Positions 41,456 through 50,085 of a stretch of 64,000 nucleotides of DNA are shown here, piece by piece. The DNA lies in contig JACJWZ010000001.1 in NCBI GenBank assembly GCA_020636895.1, positions 62,001 through 126,000 of the forward strand, in the 5' to 3' direction. Numbering within the stretch: the first letter of the stretch is position 1; each line of letters begins with the position of its first letter. This stretch comes from Thermoleophilales bacterium. GTDB lineage: Bacteria; Actinomycetota; Thermoleophilia; Solirubrobacterales; 70-9. A program made the position numbers and the translations under genes. The notes beneath the pieces were generated by a model that did no database searches, had not been told where the DNA came from, and worked only from the letters and a program-made list of their open reading frames with translations.

Positions 41456-43050
41456 TGCAGAAGTCCGCTCCCTCCGTCGGCAGGATCCTGGTCGCGACCG
41501 GCTTCGCCCTCTCGTGCTTCGGCCTGCTGCTCTTCCTTTGGGTCGCGTTCGGCGGCCCGGTCCCGCTCGCGCCGAAGAGCTACCGGATCACCGTCAACTT
41601 CCCGGAGGCGACGCAGCTCGCGGTCGAGTCCGACGTGCGGATCGGCGGCGTCTCGGTGGGCAAGGTCAAGTCGCTCGAGCTCGCCCCCGTCGACGAACAG
41701 ATCAACGGGCAGGACACGGTCCGAGCCGAGATCGAGATCGAACCGGAGTTCGCGCCGATCTCCAGCGACGCGGAGGCGATCCTGCGCCAGAAGACGCTGC
41801 TGGGCGAGACGTACGTGGAGCTCACTTCGGGCACCGAGCCGGGCGACAGGAGCGCCCTGGTCTCGCTCGGCGACGGCGCCAACAACGACGAGGGGGAGGC
41901 CGACGAGGTCGAGTCGATCCCGGAGGGCGGCAGCCTCGGGCTCGGCCAGGTGCGCGACCAGACCCAGATCGACGAGATCTTCAACGCCCTCGACGAGGAG
42001 ACCCGGAACGCCTTCCAGCAGTGGCAGCAGGGGCTCGCCGTGTCGATCAAGGGGCGCAGCCTCGACCTCAACGACTCGCTCGGGAACCTGGGCCCGTTCC
42101 TCGGTGATGCGACCGACGTGATCTCGCTGCTGCGCCGGCAGAGGACCGCCCTGCAGGGGCTGGTCCGCGACACAGGCACGGTCTTCGACGCGCTCAGCGA
42201 GCGCGACGGCCAGCTCGCGGACGCGATCACCGGCTCTCAGCAGACCTTCGAGGCGCTCGCCTCCGAGGACGACGCGCTTCGCGACGTCTTCCAGGTGGCG
42301 CCGACGTTCGAGAGCGAGTCGCAGCTCACGCTCGAGCGCCTCGACGAGTTCCGGCAGAACACCCAGCCGCTCGTGCAGCAGCTCCTGCCGGTCGCCAACG
42401 ACATCAGCCCGACCCTGCGCAGCGTCCGGCAGCTCTCGCCCAGCCTGAAGTCGCTCTTCCGCGGGCTCGACAAGCTGACCAAGGCCTCCAAGGCGGGCTT
42501 CCCGGCGCTCTCGAAGACGCTGCGCGGCCTCGACCCCGTCCTGACCGAGGTCGATCCGTTCCTGGCGAACCTGAACCCGGTCGTGAGCTGGCTCAACTAC
42601 TACAGGACGAGCGTCACGGACTTCCTGTCGAACCCGCCGGCGGGGCTTTCGGGGACGCTGGCGCCGCAGGCGGGCCAGCCGTCCGCGCGCCACGCGCTCA
42701 AGCAGTTCGGCTACGTCTCCCAGGAGTCGCTGGCGATCTACCCGAACCGGCTGCCCGAGAACCGCGGCAACGGCTACCTGTTCCCGTTCAACCAGCTGAT
42801 CAGCTCGGGGATCTCGGCCGAGAACGGGATCTTCCCCAACTGGGACTGCGACAACACCGGTGGCGGCGAGCGCCACCCCGGCGACGGCAAGTTGCCCACG
42901 GTCTCGACCTCGGCCGACCCGAACCCCACGAGCACCGGGCTGCCCGCGCCATTCGACGGGCCACACGCGTTCGCTCCCTGCTTCGTCACCCCCAACTACG
43001 ACTCGGAGTGGGGCGGGCTCAGGTTCCCGCAGGTCAGCCAGGATCCGTAG
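41455..43050 (+). CDS. MCE family protein, sixth gene
   Basis: The 531-residue product has a membrane segment (ILVATGFALSCFGLLLFLWV) and an MCE domain (VNFPEATQLAVESDVRIGGV, SVGKVKSLEL, KTLLGETYVELTSGTEPGD). Helical repeats and a less ordered C-terminus with several cysteines follow. It ends the six-gene set; a gene of unknown function begins 10 nt later. Confidence 0.9.
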   Translation: MQKSAPSVGRILVATGFALSCFGLLLFLWVAFGGPVPLAPKSYRITVNFPEATQLAVESDVRIGGVSVGKVKSLELAPVDEQINGQDTVRAEIEIEPEFAPISSDAEAILRQKTLLGETYVELTSGTEPGDRSALVSLGDGANNDEGEADEVESIPEGGSLGLGQVRDQTQIDEIFNALDEETRNAFQQWQQGLAVSIKGRSLDLNDSLGNLGPFLGDATDVISLLRRQRTALQGLVRDTGTVFDALSERDGQLADAITGSQQTFEALASEDDALRDVFQVAPTFESESQLTLERLDEFRQNTQPLVQQLLPVANDISPTLRSVRQLSPSLKSLFRGLDKLTKASKAGFPALSKTLRGLDPVLTEVDPFLANLNPVVSWLNYYRTSVTDFLSNPPAGLSGTLAPQAGQPSARHALKQFGYVSQESLAIYPNRLPENRGNGYLFPFNQLISSGISAENGIFPNWDCDNTGGGERHPGDGKLPTVSTSADPNPTSTGLPAPFDGPHAFAPCFVTPNYDSEWGGLRFPQVSQDP

Positions 43051-43053
43051 GCT
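43048..43053 (+). promoter_or_regulatory. Putative -10 box (TAGGCT) for the 225-residue protein
   Basis: TAGGCT overlaps the stop codon of the sixth mce gene and ends 7 nt before the next GTG, so the downstream gene may have its own leaderless transcript. Confidence 0.4.
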
Positions 43054-43060
43054 CGAGCGC

Positions 43061-43738
43061 GTGAGCGACGCGCCGAGGCGAGAGGAGTGGGTGGCCGCCG
43101 TTCGGGCGGTCGCGAGCAAGCGCGGGCTGCGCTACGAGGAGATCGGCGGCATCAACGCCCGCGACGCCCCGGCGGCCCTTTGCCCCGGAGGCTCCAATCG
43201 GCTCACCGGGGAGCTCGCCCCGGGTTTCTGGGGATCGAGCTGCGACGCCGACGAGCACGAGGTCGGCGGCTTCTTCAAGAAGGTCGTGCTGCCGCGGGCG
43301 GTGCTCGCGAAGGCGCACATGCCCGACCTGACCACCGTCGTGCCCGCCTTCGACGTCGAGTCGATCGAGACGAAGCCGGACGAGCAGGTCCGCCGGCTCA
43401 GCCGCAAGCGGGTGCAGTTCGAGAGCATCGACTTCAACCAGCGCTTCATCGCCACCGTCCCCGAGGGCCACGACCCGATCGCGCTGCGGGAGCTGTTCAG
43501 CCCCGCGTTCCTCGAGTGGACGACGACCATCGACCGCGAGGTCGACTTCGGCGCCTCCGACCGCCAGCTCTACTTCTCCTGGCACCTGCGCGAGCTCAGC
43601 GAGGACGAGCTCGAGTTGGCGCTCGACAACGCGGGCAAGCTGTTCGGGAGGGTCCGGGCCGAGCTCGAGGAGGAGGGCGCCCACACCTACCCCGTCGGCC
43701 CGTGGTACGCGGGGATGGAGCCCTTTCCGGGCTCCTAA
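43061..43738 (+). CDS. Protein of unknown function
   Basis: The 225-residue product starts at GTG (MSDAPRREEWVAAVRAVASK). There is no signal peptide or obvious membrane segment. The middle shows SRKRVQFESIDFNQRFIATV, followed by REVDFGASDRQLYFSWHLRE, a pattern vaguely like DUF3137-type proteins, but I do not claim a family. It is adjacent to the mce operon (10 nt), so it could be co-expressed, though it has its own -10-like box. Confidence 0.7.
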   Translation: MSDAPRREEWVAAVRAVASKRGLRYEEIGGINARDAPAALCPGGSNRLTGELAPGFWGSSCDADEHEVGGFFKKVVLPRAVLAKAHMPDLTTVVPAFDVESIETKPDEQVRRLSRKRVQFESIDFNQRFIATVPEGHDPIALRELFSPAFLEWTTTIDREVDFGASDRQLYFSWHLRELSEDELELALDNAGKLFGRVRAELEEEGAHTYPVGPWYAGMEPFPGS

Positions 43739-43800
43739 CCGCCGCTGCACGCGATCGGGCGTCCTCGGGCGTGGGCGCGGGGAGGCGCTAGCGGGGGCGC

Positions 43801-44403
43801 TCAGGCCTCGTCGAAGCCGGGCTCGCCCGGCAGCAGGACGTCGAAGCCGTCCTCGGTCGCCACGACCTTCGGGGTCAGCGGCACGACGGGACGTCCCGCG
43901 GCCTCCGCGAGCACCGCATCGGCGTCGCCGAGGTCGCGCAGCTCCTCCAGATGCTTGATCGTCGGGAAGGAGAGCTCGAAGGTGCCCTCCGCGAAGTCGC
44001 CCAGGGCGTCGACGGGAGCGACCCAGCGGGCCTCCGACATCTCCTTGCCGTCCGGGGTCGGCTTGGCATGGGCGGGGGCGAGGCCGACGTAGAAGCGGGT
44101 GTCGAACCGCATCGGCACCTGCACCGGCGTGATCCAGCGGGACCAGGGATGCAGGCCCGTCGCGGCGACGTCGAGCCCGGCCTCCTCCCGGAGCTCGCGG
44201 GCGCCGCAGATGCGGTGCGCCATCTCCTCGGCGTCCACGCCTTCGATCTCCTCCCGTCCGGCGGCCTCATCGTCCGCCTCCTCGACGACACCGCCGGCGA
44301 ATACCCAGACCCCCGGCATAAAGCGCGCCTCGCTGCCACGCCGCAGCATCAGCACCTCGAGGCCGCGCTGGGAGTGTTTGCCGCCCCGCCGCATGAGGAT
44401 CAC
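43801..44403 (-). CDS. NUDIX hydrolase (NUDT19-like)
   Basis: The 200-residue product (from GTG) has a NUDIX box with an insertion: GGVVEEADDEAAGREE, then about 15 extra residues, then CGARELREEAGLDVA. This split box resembles NUDT19/CoA-pyrophosphatase-like members. The conserved N-terminal segment PRPAATVIL lies upstream of the GTG, in frame, with no ATG, GTG or TTG available. A TAGAGT box lies 6 nt before an ATC codon at 44442, so the real start may be ATC. The substrate is unknown. Confidence 0.88.
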   Translation of the reverse strand: MILMRRGGKHSQRGLEVLMLRRGSEARFMPGVWVFAGGVVEEADDEAAGREEIEGVDAEEMAHRICGARELREEAGLDVAATGLHPWSRWITPVQVPMRFDTRFYVGLAPAHAKPTPDGKEMSEARWVAPVDALGDFAEGTFELSFPTIKHLEELRDLGDADAVLAEAAGRPVVPLTPKVVATEDGFDVLLPGEPGFDEA

Positions 44404-44448
44404 GGTGGCCGCCGGGCGAGGGGTTGGGGGAGCGCCTTCGATGCGCGC

Positions 44449-44454
44449 ACTCTA
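44449..44454 (-). promoter_or_regulatory. Putative -10 box (TAGAGT) for the NUDIX gene
   Basis: On the minus strand TAGAGT ends 6 nt before an in-frame ATC that would restore the family N-terminus. Its TAG is also the in-frame stop that bounds any longer product. Confidence 0.4.
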
Positions 44455-44511
44455 CGGCGCGGGGCGGGTCGGCGGATCGCGGTCGAGGGGCGCTCGGCGG
44501 GGACGATTCAC

Positions 44512-44517
44512 TAGGCT
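44512..44517 (+). promoter_or_regulatory. Putative -10 box (TAGGCT) for rubredoxin
   Basis: TAGGCT ends 8 nt upstream of the rubredoxin ATG. Confidence 0.4.
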
Positions 44518-44525
44518 CCCCGCCG

Positions 44526-44708
44526 ATGAGCGAGACGGTCGTCAAGCAGCAGTGGATCTGTACATCCTGCGGCTACATCTACGACCCCGACGAGGGTGAC
44601 CCCGACGGCGGCATCCCCGCCGGCACCGCCTTCGAGGACATCCCCGCGGACTGGTTCTGCCCAGTCTGCGGCGCTCGCAAGGCTGACTTCGAGTTGCTCG
44701 AGGACTAG
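44526..44708 (+). CDS. Rubredoxin
   Basis: Rubredoxin is a small iron-sulfur-free Fe(Cys)4 electron carrier. The 60-residue product has both ligand pairs, Cys12-Cys15 (CTSCGYIYDP) and Cys45-Cys48 (CPVCGARK), and the usual PDGGIPAGTAFEDIPADW segment. The gene stands alone between the NUDIX gene and a repeat array, so the redox partner is not evident. Confidence 0.96.
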   Translation: MSETVVKQQWICTSCGYIYDPDEGDPDGGIPAGTAFEDIPADWFCPVCGARKADFELLED

Positions 44709-44749
44709 CCGCGCGCCGCGAGCCGCGAGCCGGGGCTCGTAGCGTCGGC

Positions 44750-45175
44750 CGCCGAACGCTTCGGTCGCCGACGCGTGGCGCCTTTTCCACCGTATGCGTG
44801 GTTTTCGCGCCACGCGTCCGCGGCTGAGTGCATCTGCTGCGAGCGCATGGCTCCTTTTCCACCGTATGCGTGGAAAAGGCGCCACGCGTCGGCTCGATCT
44901 GCACGGAAGGGAGCTGGGAGCGCCCGGTGGTGACCGGTCTCAGCCCACAGCTTCGATGCTTCCCTCGGTGCCCATCGCCCGAGCGCGCGGCCACGTTTCC
45001 ACCGTATGCGTGGAATTCCGGCGGCGCGTCGGTGGTTGAGCGCTCCCGCTCCGAGTGGGGGGCGCCTCCACCACGCTGTACGTGGTTTTCGCGCCATGCG
45101 CCGATGGTTGAGCGCTCCCGCTGCGCCGAACGTTCACCACGCGGGCCTATGAGGGTGCTAAATCGACGTTCGGCG
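44750..45175. repeat. Intergenic array of ~70-nt palindromic repeats
   Basis: Four units carry CCACCGTATGCGTGG or the variant CCACCACGCTGTACGTGG, at about 44787, 44859, 44996 and 45067 (spacings near 72, 137 and 71 nt). The second unit forms a perfect hairpin, CCTTTTCCAC with GTGGAAAAGG around CGTATGC (44853-44879). Units continue with GCGCCACGCGTC-like and GGTTGAGCGCTCCCGCT segments. CGCCGAACG at 44750-44758 and its inverse at 45167-45175 bound the array; another copy at 45124 makes a 10-bp inverted repeat with the right end. The array fills most of the 497-nt gap; no gene is seen there. Confidence 0.85.
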
Positions 45176-45205
45176 AGGGTGAGGGGCCATCTGCGGGTTC
45201 GACGC

Positions 45206-46453
45206 CTAGCTGAGCGCCCGCTCGCGGCGGCGGCGCAGGACCGCGCGGATGACGAGCCAGGCGATCGTCAGCAGGATCGCCGCCGGGATCAGGATCGCCG
45301 CTGAGACGAGCAGAACCCCGGCGACGTCGCGGAGGACGCTGACGGTGTCGTCGAGCCAGTCGCCGATGGTGCGGCCGCCCTCGTCGTCGTCAGCGGAGGA
45401 GGCGTTGCGGTCGCCTTCGATGGAGAGGCTGACCTCGGAGAGCTGAGCGCGGCGGGAGATCTTGTCGAAGCGGGCCTGGGCGCGGGCGATCTCGCGGCGG
45501 GCGTCGGCGATCTGCTTGCGCAGCGCTTCGGCCTCGGCGTTCGTGCCGGCGTTGCCGAGCGCCTCGAGCAGCTCGCGCCGCTCGGCCTCGGCGTCCTCGA
45601 GCCGATCCTGGGCGCTGACATATGGGTGGGTGATGTCGATCGAGTTCTCGCTCAGCGACTTGACGTCGCCGATCTCGGTCAGCCGGTCCACCGCGGTGTC
45701 GAGGTTGCGGGTGGGGATGACGAGGGCGAGCGTTGCGCTGGCGTCCTTGCCGGCCGTCGTCACGTTCGAGGAGGCGACGATGCCGTCGAGGTCGCGCGTG
45801 ATCGAGATCGCCTCGTCGGAGACGTCATTGACGTCCTCGGGTGGCGCCGTCAGCGCCAGCGTCACGTCGCGGTCCACCTTGCGGTTCTCGGTCCCCGGCG
45901 AGATCGCACCCTGCCCGGCCCCGAACCCCCCGGCCGCGCGCCCGATGTCGGTAGGCGGCGTCGCGACGCCACCCTCCGGCGTGACGGGAGCCGCGGACTC
46001 GTCCGCGGAGCCCTGGGCGGCTCCCGGCTTCTCGGTCGTCGTGGCCTCGAGCGGCGCAGACTGAGCGTCGAGCGACGCCGTCTCCTCGTCCCCGCCGTTG
46101 AGCGTGGTCGCCGCTACGACCGCGACGACGGCGAACGTCGCGAGCCCGGCGACCGCCGGCGTCAGCCTGCGGGGGAGAACGTCGCCGATCCGAGCGGCGA
46201 ACTGTCCCCACGACGAACCGCTCTCCTCACCATGGCGGTGGGAGAAACGGTGCTCCGCGGCCTCGTCGAGCTCGGCGGCCCACTCCTGGTCGGGATCGGT
46301 GCGTTCGTCTCGGAGCAGCTCGGCGAGCTCGGACCAGTCGGCCAACTCGGGATCGACATCCTCGCCGGCGAGGGCGCGATCGATGGCGTCGAGCTCGCGC
46401 TCGGCCTGGGGATCGAGCCGGTCATCGTGGCGGTTGCGGTCACGCAGTCTCAT
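45206..46453 (-). CDS. DUF4349-type membrane protein, probable anti-sigma factor
   Basis: The 415-residue product has an acidic N-terminal cytoplasmic region (RALAGEDVDPELADWSELAE) similar to actinobacterial anti-sigma leaders. A membrane segment follows near residues 97-117 (GLATFAVVAVVAATTL), then a Thr/Ala/Pro-rich linker. An outside DUF4349-like domain contains ALVIPTRNLDTAVDRLTEIG and a coiled coil (DRLEDAEAERRELLEALGNA). A second membrane segment (VLLVSAAILIPAAILLTIAW) and an Arg-rich tail end the protein. It overlaps the sigma factor gene by 14 nt, which is the basis for the anti-sigma inference. Confidence 0.8.
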   Translation of the reverse strand: MRLRDRNRHDDRLDPQAERELDAIDRALAGEDVDPELADWSELAELLRDERTDPDQEWAAELDEAAEHRFSHRHGEESGSSWGQFAARIGDVLPRRLTPAVAGLATFAVVAVVAATTLNGGDEETASLDAQSAPLEATTTEKPGAAQGSADESAAPVTPEGGVATPPTDIGRAAGGFGAGQGAISPGTENRKVDRDVTLALTAPPEDVNDVSDEAISITRDLDGIVASSNVTTAGKDASATLALVIPTRNLDTAVDRLTEIGDVKSLSENSIDITHPYVSAQDRLEDAEAERRELLEALGNAGTNAEAEALRKQIADARREIARAQARFDKISRRAQLSEVSLSIEGDRNASSADDDEGGRTIGDWLDDTVSVLRDVAGVLLVSAAILIPAAILLTIAWLVIRAVLRRRRERALS

Positions 46454-47009
46454 CGCATGCCCTCCTCAGCTTGGTCAGGGTTCGGTGCAGCCGGGTGCCG
46501 GCGTTGGACTCGCTGGTGCCGATCACCGAGGCGATCTCGGCGTTGGACAGCCCGGCGAAGAACTTCAGCGCGACGAGCTCGCGATCGCGGGGACCGAGCG
46601 CCCGCATCGCCTCGCGCAACGCGGTGCGGCGCACAGCCGACTCGGCGAGCTCGTGCGCCCCCGCGGCATCCACGTCCTCGGGATCGGCCGCGAGCTCGGT
46701 GATCCGCTTGCGGCGGCGGAGCTCGTCGAGGGCCGCGTTGCGGGCGATCCCGAACACCCAGGCGCGCCCGTTGCCACGGCGAGGGTCGAAGCTGCGGCGC
46801 TTGCGATAGGCGCGCTCGAACGCCTGCGCGGTCACGTCCTCGGCGGCGGAGCGGTCGCGGAGGAGCCCGGCGACGTAGGCGAATACGTCGTCGCGGCTGT
46901 CGCGGTAGAGCCGATCGAACGCGAGCTCGGACTCGGCTGGTGCGCTCTGCGCCGGCGCTGTCGCGACTTGCTGCATGTCCGGACTACGATCGCGTCGCCG
47001 AACCATCAC
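46440..47009 (-). CDS. ECF-type RNA polymerase sigma factor
   Basis: The 189-residue product (GTG at 47009, ATG at 47006 or ATG at 46976 are possible starts) has sigma region 2 (FDRLYRDSRDDVFAYVAGLL, RSAAEDVTAQAFERAY) and region 4 (LGPRDRELVALKFFAGLSNA, EIASVIGTSESNAGTRLHRT). The gap between regions is short, as in ECF factors. Its stop lies inside the next gene, whose product probably controls it. Target promoters cannot be named from this window. Confidence 0.93.
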   Translation of the reverse strand: MMVRRRDRSPDMQQVATAPAQSAPAESELAFDRLYRDSRDDVFAYVAGLLRDRSAAEDVTAQAFERAYRKRRSFDPRRGNGRAWVFGIARNAALDELRRRKRITELAADPEDVDAAGAHELAESAVRRTALREAMRALGPRDRELVALKFFAGLSNAEIASVIGTSESNAGTRLHRTLTKLRRACDETA

Positions 47010-47062
47010 ACCCCAATATCCAAGAATCCTCGAGCAGCCGCAGGCGGGCAGCGGCGAGGCGG

Positions 47063-47914
47063 CTAGGGGAGTCTCAGGACCCGCGCGGTGAGGCGGTCGT
47101 GGAGTTTTGCCGGGAGCAGGCGCTTCGCCGCGGTCATGCCGTAGGCATCCCGGCCGACGAGGTAACGGGCGCGGGGCCGTCGGGCCGTCAGCGCCCGTTC
47201 GACCACCTCCGCGGCGTGCTCGGCGGGGATCCCGCGCTTGCCCGTCTCGGCGGCCGCTCGCGCGGTCGCCTCGAGTGCATCCCCGTAGAGCTCGATCGCT
47301 TCAGGACCGAGCTCCTCGCGGAGCTCGGCGAAGATCTGCGTCCCGCTCTCCCAGATCTCGGTCGCGACGCTGCCCGGCTCGATCGCGATCGTCTTGATCC
47401 CCCACGGGCGCAGCTCCACCCGAAGACAGTCGCTGACCGCCTCCAGCGCGTACTTGGAGGCGCAGTAGGGTCCGAAGAACGGCGTCGAGACGAGCCCGCC
47501 GACCGAGGTGACGTTGACGATCCGCCCCTTCGTCTTGCGCAGCGAGGGGACGAGCGCCTGCGTCATCGCGACGTGCCCCACGAAGTTGACCTCGAACTGG
47601 CGGCGCATGTCCTCCAGCGGCATCACCTCGAGCGGCCCGACGTGTGCGGCACCCGCGTTGTTGACGAGCCCGTACACGCCCTCCGGGCAATCCTTCTCGA
47701 CCCGCTCGCGACAGAGGTCGATCGAGGCGGAGTCGGTGACGTCGACGATCACCGGCTGCAGGCGGTCGCTTCCCGCAGCGGCGATCGATTCGGCGTCCTC
47801 CTCCTTGCGCACCCCCGCGAAGACGCGCCAGCCGGCGGCGTCGAGGCGAAGCGCTGAGGCGCGCCCGATCCCGGTCGAGCAACCGGTGATGAGGACGGTG
47901 CGGCTGGAGCTCAC
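47063..47914 (-). CDS. Short-chain dehydrogenase/reductase coupled to bioA
   Basis: The 283-residue product is a classical SDR with the NAD(P)-binding TGCSTGIGRA motif, NNAGAAHVG, the catalytic serine in VTSVGGLVS and YCASKYALEA (Tyr-x3-Lys). It starts with GTG overlapping the bioA stop by 4 nt, so it is the last gene of the biotin operon. No SDR step is part of the standard biotin pathway, so the role is open. The substrate cannot be inferred. Confidence 0.9.
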   Translation of the reverse strand: MSSSRTVLITGCSTGIGRASALRLDAAGWRVFAGVRKEEDAESIAAAGSDRLQPVIVDVTDSASIDLCRERVEKDCPEGVYGLVNNAGAAHVGPLEVMPLEDMRRQFEVNFVGHVAMTQALVPSLRKTKGRIVNVTSVGGLVSTPFFGPYCASKYALEAVSDCLRVELRPWGIKTIAIEPGSVATEIWESGTQIFAELREELGPEAIELYGDALEATARAAAETGKRGIPAEHAAEVVERALTARRPRARYLVGRDAYGMTAAKRLLPAKLHDRLTARVLRLP

Positions 47915-49266
47915 GCGGCGTCGCGTCGCTGAGCGGCCGGGGAGGCGCTGCGCTCTTCGTGGATAGCCGGCACCTCCGCCGGGGTGGCGCTCGCGACCGC
48001 CTCGCGGATCGACTCCGCGGTGATCTCGACCAACCGCGTCAGGTCGGCGTGGCTGATCGCGAGCGGCGGCATCAGGACGACCGTGTCGCCGAGGGGGCGG
48101 ACGATCGCGCCGCGCTCGCGGGCGGCGAGGGTCACCCGGTGGCCCATGCGCAGGCTCGGGTCGTGCCCGCCGAGGTCGATCCCGACCATCAGGCCGCGGC
48201 CGCGCACCTCGGCCACCTCGTCCATCGCGGCGACATCCGCGAGGAGCTCGTGCAGCAGGCGGATCTTCGGCTGAATGCGCAGCAGCGTGCGCTCCTCCTC
48301 GAAGACCTCGAGGTTCGCGATCGCGGCGGCGCAGGCGAGCGGGTTGCCGGTGAAGGTGTGCCCATGGAAGAAGGTCCGGTACTCCTCGTACTCACCGAGG
48401 AAGCCCTCGTAGATCCGCTCCGTGGCAAGCGTCGCCGCGAGCGGCATGTAGCCGTTCGTCAGACCCTTCCCCAGGCAGAGGAGGTCGGGCGTGACGCGCT
48501 CCTGCTCGCAGGCGAACATCGTCCCGGTCCGGCCGAAGCCGGTCGCGACCTCGTCGGCGATGAGGAGGACGTCGTGGGCGTCGCAGAGCTCGCGAACCCG
48601 CCGCAGGTAGCCGGGCGGCTGCACGAGAATGCCGCCGGCCCCCTGCACGAGCGGCTCGACGATGACCGCGGCGATCTCCTCGCCGTGCTCGTCGAGCACC
48701 GCCCCGAGTGCGGCGGCGTCGCCGGCGGGGACGCAGTGCTTGTGGAAGAGGAGCGGCTCGTAGGCGCCGTGGAAGAGATCGATGCCGCCCAGCGACACAG
48801 CCCCGATCGTGTCCCCGTGGTAGCCCTCGGCGAGACCGACGAAGGAGGTGCGCCGGGCATGCTGGCCGCCTCGCTGTCGCCAGTACTGGAAGGCCATCTT
48901 CAGGGCGATCTCGGTCGCGGTGGAGCCGGCGTCCGAGTAGAAGACGCGGCTCAACCCCGGCGGCGCGATCTCGACGAGCCGCTCGGCCAGCTCCGCGGCG
49001 GGAGCGTGCGTCAGCCCGAGCATGGTCGAGTGGGCGACGCGATCGAGCTGCTCCCTGATCGCGGCGTCGATCGTCGGATGCCGGTGACCGTGCACGTTGC
49101 ACCACAGCGACGAGGTGCCGTCGATGTAGCGGTCGCCGTCGACGTCGATGAGGTCGGTGCCCTCGGCCCGCTCGACGACGATCGGGTCCTCCTCGACCCA
49201 GCCACGCTGCTGCGTGAATGGGTGCCAGAGGTGCTCGTGGTCGAGCTCGGCGACGCTCCTGCTCAT
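47911..49266 (-). CDS. bioA: Adenosylmethionine--8-amino-7-oxononanoate aminotransferase
   Basis: BioA transfers an amino group from SAM to KAPA to make DAPA, using PLP. The 451-residue product has the class III aminotransferase features: DAGSTATEIALKMAFQYW, LIADEVATGFGRTGTMFA, and the PLP lysine in LCLGKGLTNGYMPLAA. The N-terminal HLWHPFTQQRGWVEEDP is a BioA hallmark. It has its own TAGTTT box 9 nt upstream of the ATG, although bioD lies upstream on the same strand. Confidence 0.95.
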   Translation of the reverse strand: MSRSVAELDHEHLWHPFTQQRGWVEEDPIVVERAEGTDLIDVDGDRYIDGTSSLWCNVHGHRHPTIDAAIREQLDRVAHSTMLGLTHAPAAELAERLVEIAPPGLSRVFYSDAGSTATEIALKMAFQYWRQRGGQHARRTSFVGLAEGYHGDTIGAVSLGGIDLFHGAYEPLLFHKHCVPAGDAAALGAVLDEHGEEIAAVIVEPLVQGAGGILVQPPGYLRRVRELCDAHDVLLIADEVATGFGRTGTMFACEQERVTPDLLCLGKGLTNGYMPLAATLATERIYEGFLGEYEEYRTFFHGHTFTGNPLACAAAIANLEVFEEERTLLRIQPKIRLLHELLADVAAMDEVAEVRGRGLMVGIDLGGHDPSLRMGHRVTLAARERGAIVRPLGDTVVLMPPLAISHADLTRLVEITAESIREAVASATPAEVPAIHEERSASPAAQRRDAA

Positions 49267-49275
49267 CGTGGACCC

Positions 49276-49281
49276 AAACTA
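49276..49281 (-). promoter_or_regulatory. Putative -10 box (TAGTTT) for bioA
   Basis: On the minus strand TAGTTT ends 9 nt before the bioA ATG in the 159-nt gap after bioD. The gap also contains ACGTTCGGCG (49347-49356), a motif also found at the end of the 44750-45175 repeat array. Confidence 0.35.
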
Positions 49282-49425
49282 GGCCCGCCCGCGGTCGGAA
49301 GCCGCCGCCCCGGGGCCCGCAAATTGCGCGTTTCCGAGCGCGAGCGACGTTCGGCGGTGGCGTGAGAGGGGGCGAGCCCGCCGCGCGAGCAGGGGGACGA
49401 CGGGTGGTCGCGGACCGGTCCCGAA

Positions 49426-50085
49426 CTACAGGAGCCCGAGGTCGGGCCAGCCGTCCATGTCCTCGAGGTCGATCTTCGGCAGCGTCAGCACCTCGACGCC
49501 GCCGAGCTCCGCGATCGTCTCGCGGTTGGAGCGCTGCACCGTCGTCGGCCGCTTCGGCCAGCGGTTGAGGACGACGGCGTGGATGTCGAGCTCGGCCGTC
49601 CATGCGGCCTCGATCGTCAGCAGCGTGTGGTTGATCGTGCCGAGTCCGGGAGGAGCGACGATCACGAGCGGCAGCGCCAGGTCGGCCGCGAGGTTGCGGA
49701 TCAGATACCCGGGCGCGAGCGGGACGAGGATCCCGCCGACGCCCTCGCAGACGAAGAAGCTCGAGCCCTCCCTCGCCGCCGCCGCCGTGGCCAGCAGGCG
49801 CTGCGGATCGATCTCCTCGTCCTCCATCTCGGCCCCGAGGTGCGGGGACACCGGGGGGCCGTAGCGGTAGGGCGCGATCTCTTCGTCGCTCTGCGGGCTC
49901 CCCGCCGCGCGGCGGAGCAGAGCGTGGTCGCTCTCGCCGCCGTCGTCGAGCCCGGAGACGGCCGGCTTGAACACACGGACGCGCTCACCGCGCTCGGCCG
50001 CGGCCCGCGCGATCACGGCCGCGACGACGCTCTTGCCGACGTCGGTGCCGGTTCCGGTGACGAAGAACCCGCGCGGGGGGCTCAC
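49426..50085 (-). CDS. bioD: Dethiobiotin synthetase
   Basis: BioD closes the ureido ring of DAPA with CO2 and ATP. The 219-residue product starts with GTG and has the P-loop FVTGTGTDVGKSVVAAVIAR, the FVCEGVGGILVPL segment and the GLGTINHTLLTIEA motif typical of the family. Its start overlaps the bioF stop by 4 nt (GTGA). Confidence 0.95.
   Translation of the reverse strand: MSPPRGFFVTGTGTDVGKSVVAAVIARAAAERGERVRVFKPAVSGLDDGGESDHALLRRAAGSPQSDEEIAPYRYGPPVSPHLGAEMEDEEIDPQRLLATAAAAREGSSFFVCEGVGGILVPLAPGYLIRNLAADLALPLVIVAPPGLGTINHTLLTIEAAWTAELDIHAVVLNRWPKRPTTVQRSNRETIAELGGVEVLTLPKIDLEDMDGWPDLGLL

Noticed and set aside
44780..45100. Possible CRISPR array
   Set aside because: Repeat units are imperfect, unequally spaced and palindromic over only 15-27 nt, the intervening sequence also repeats, and there is no cas gene nearby.
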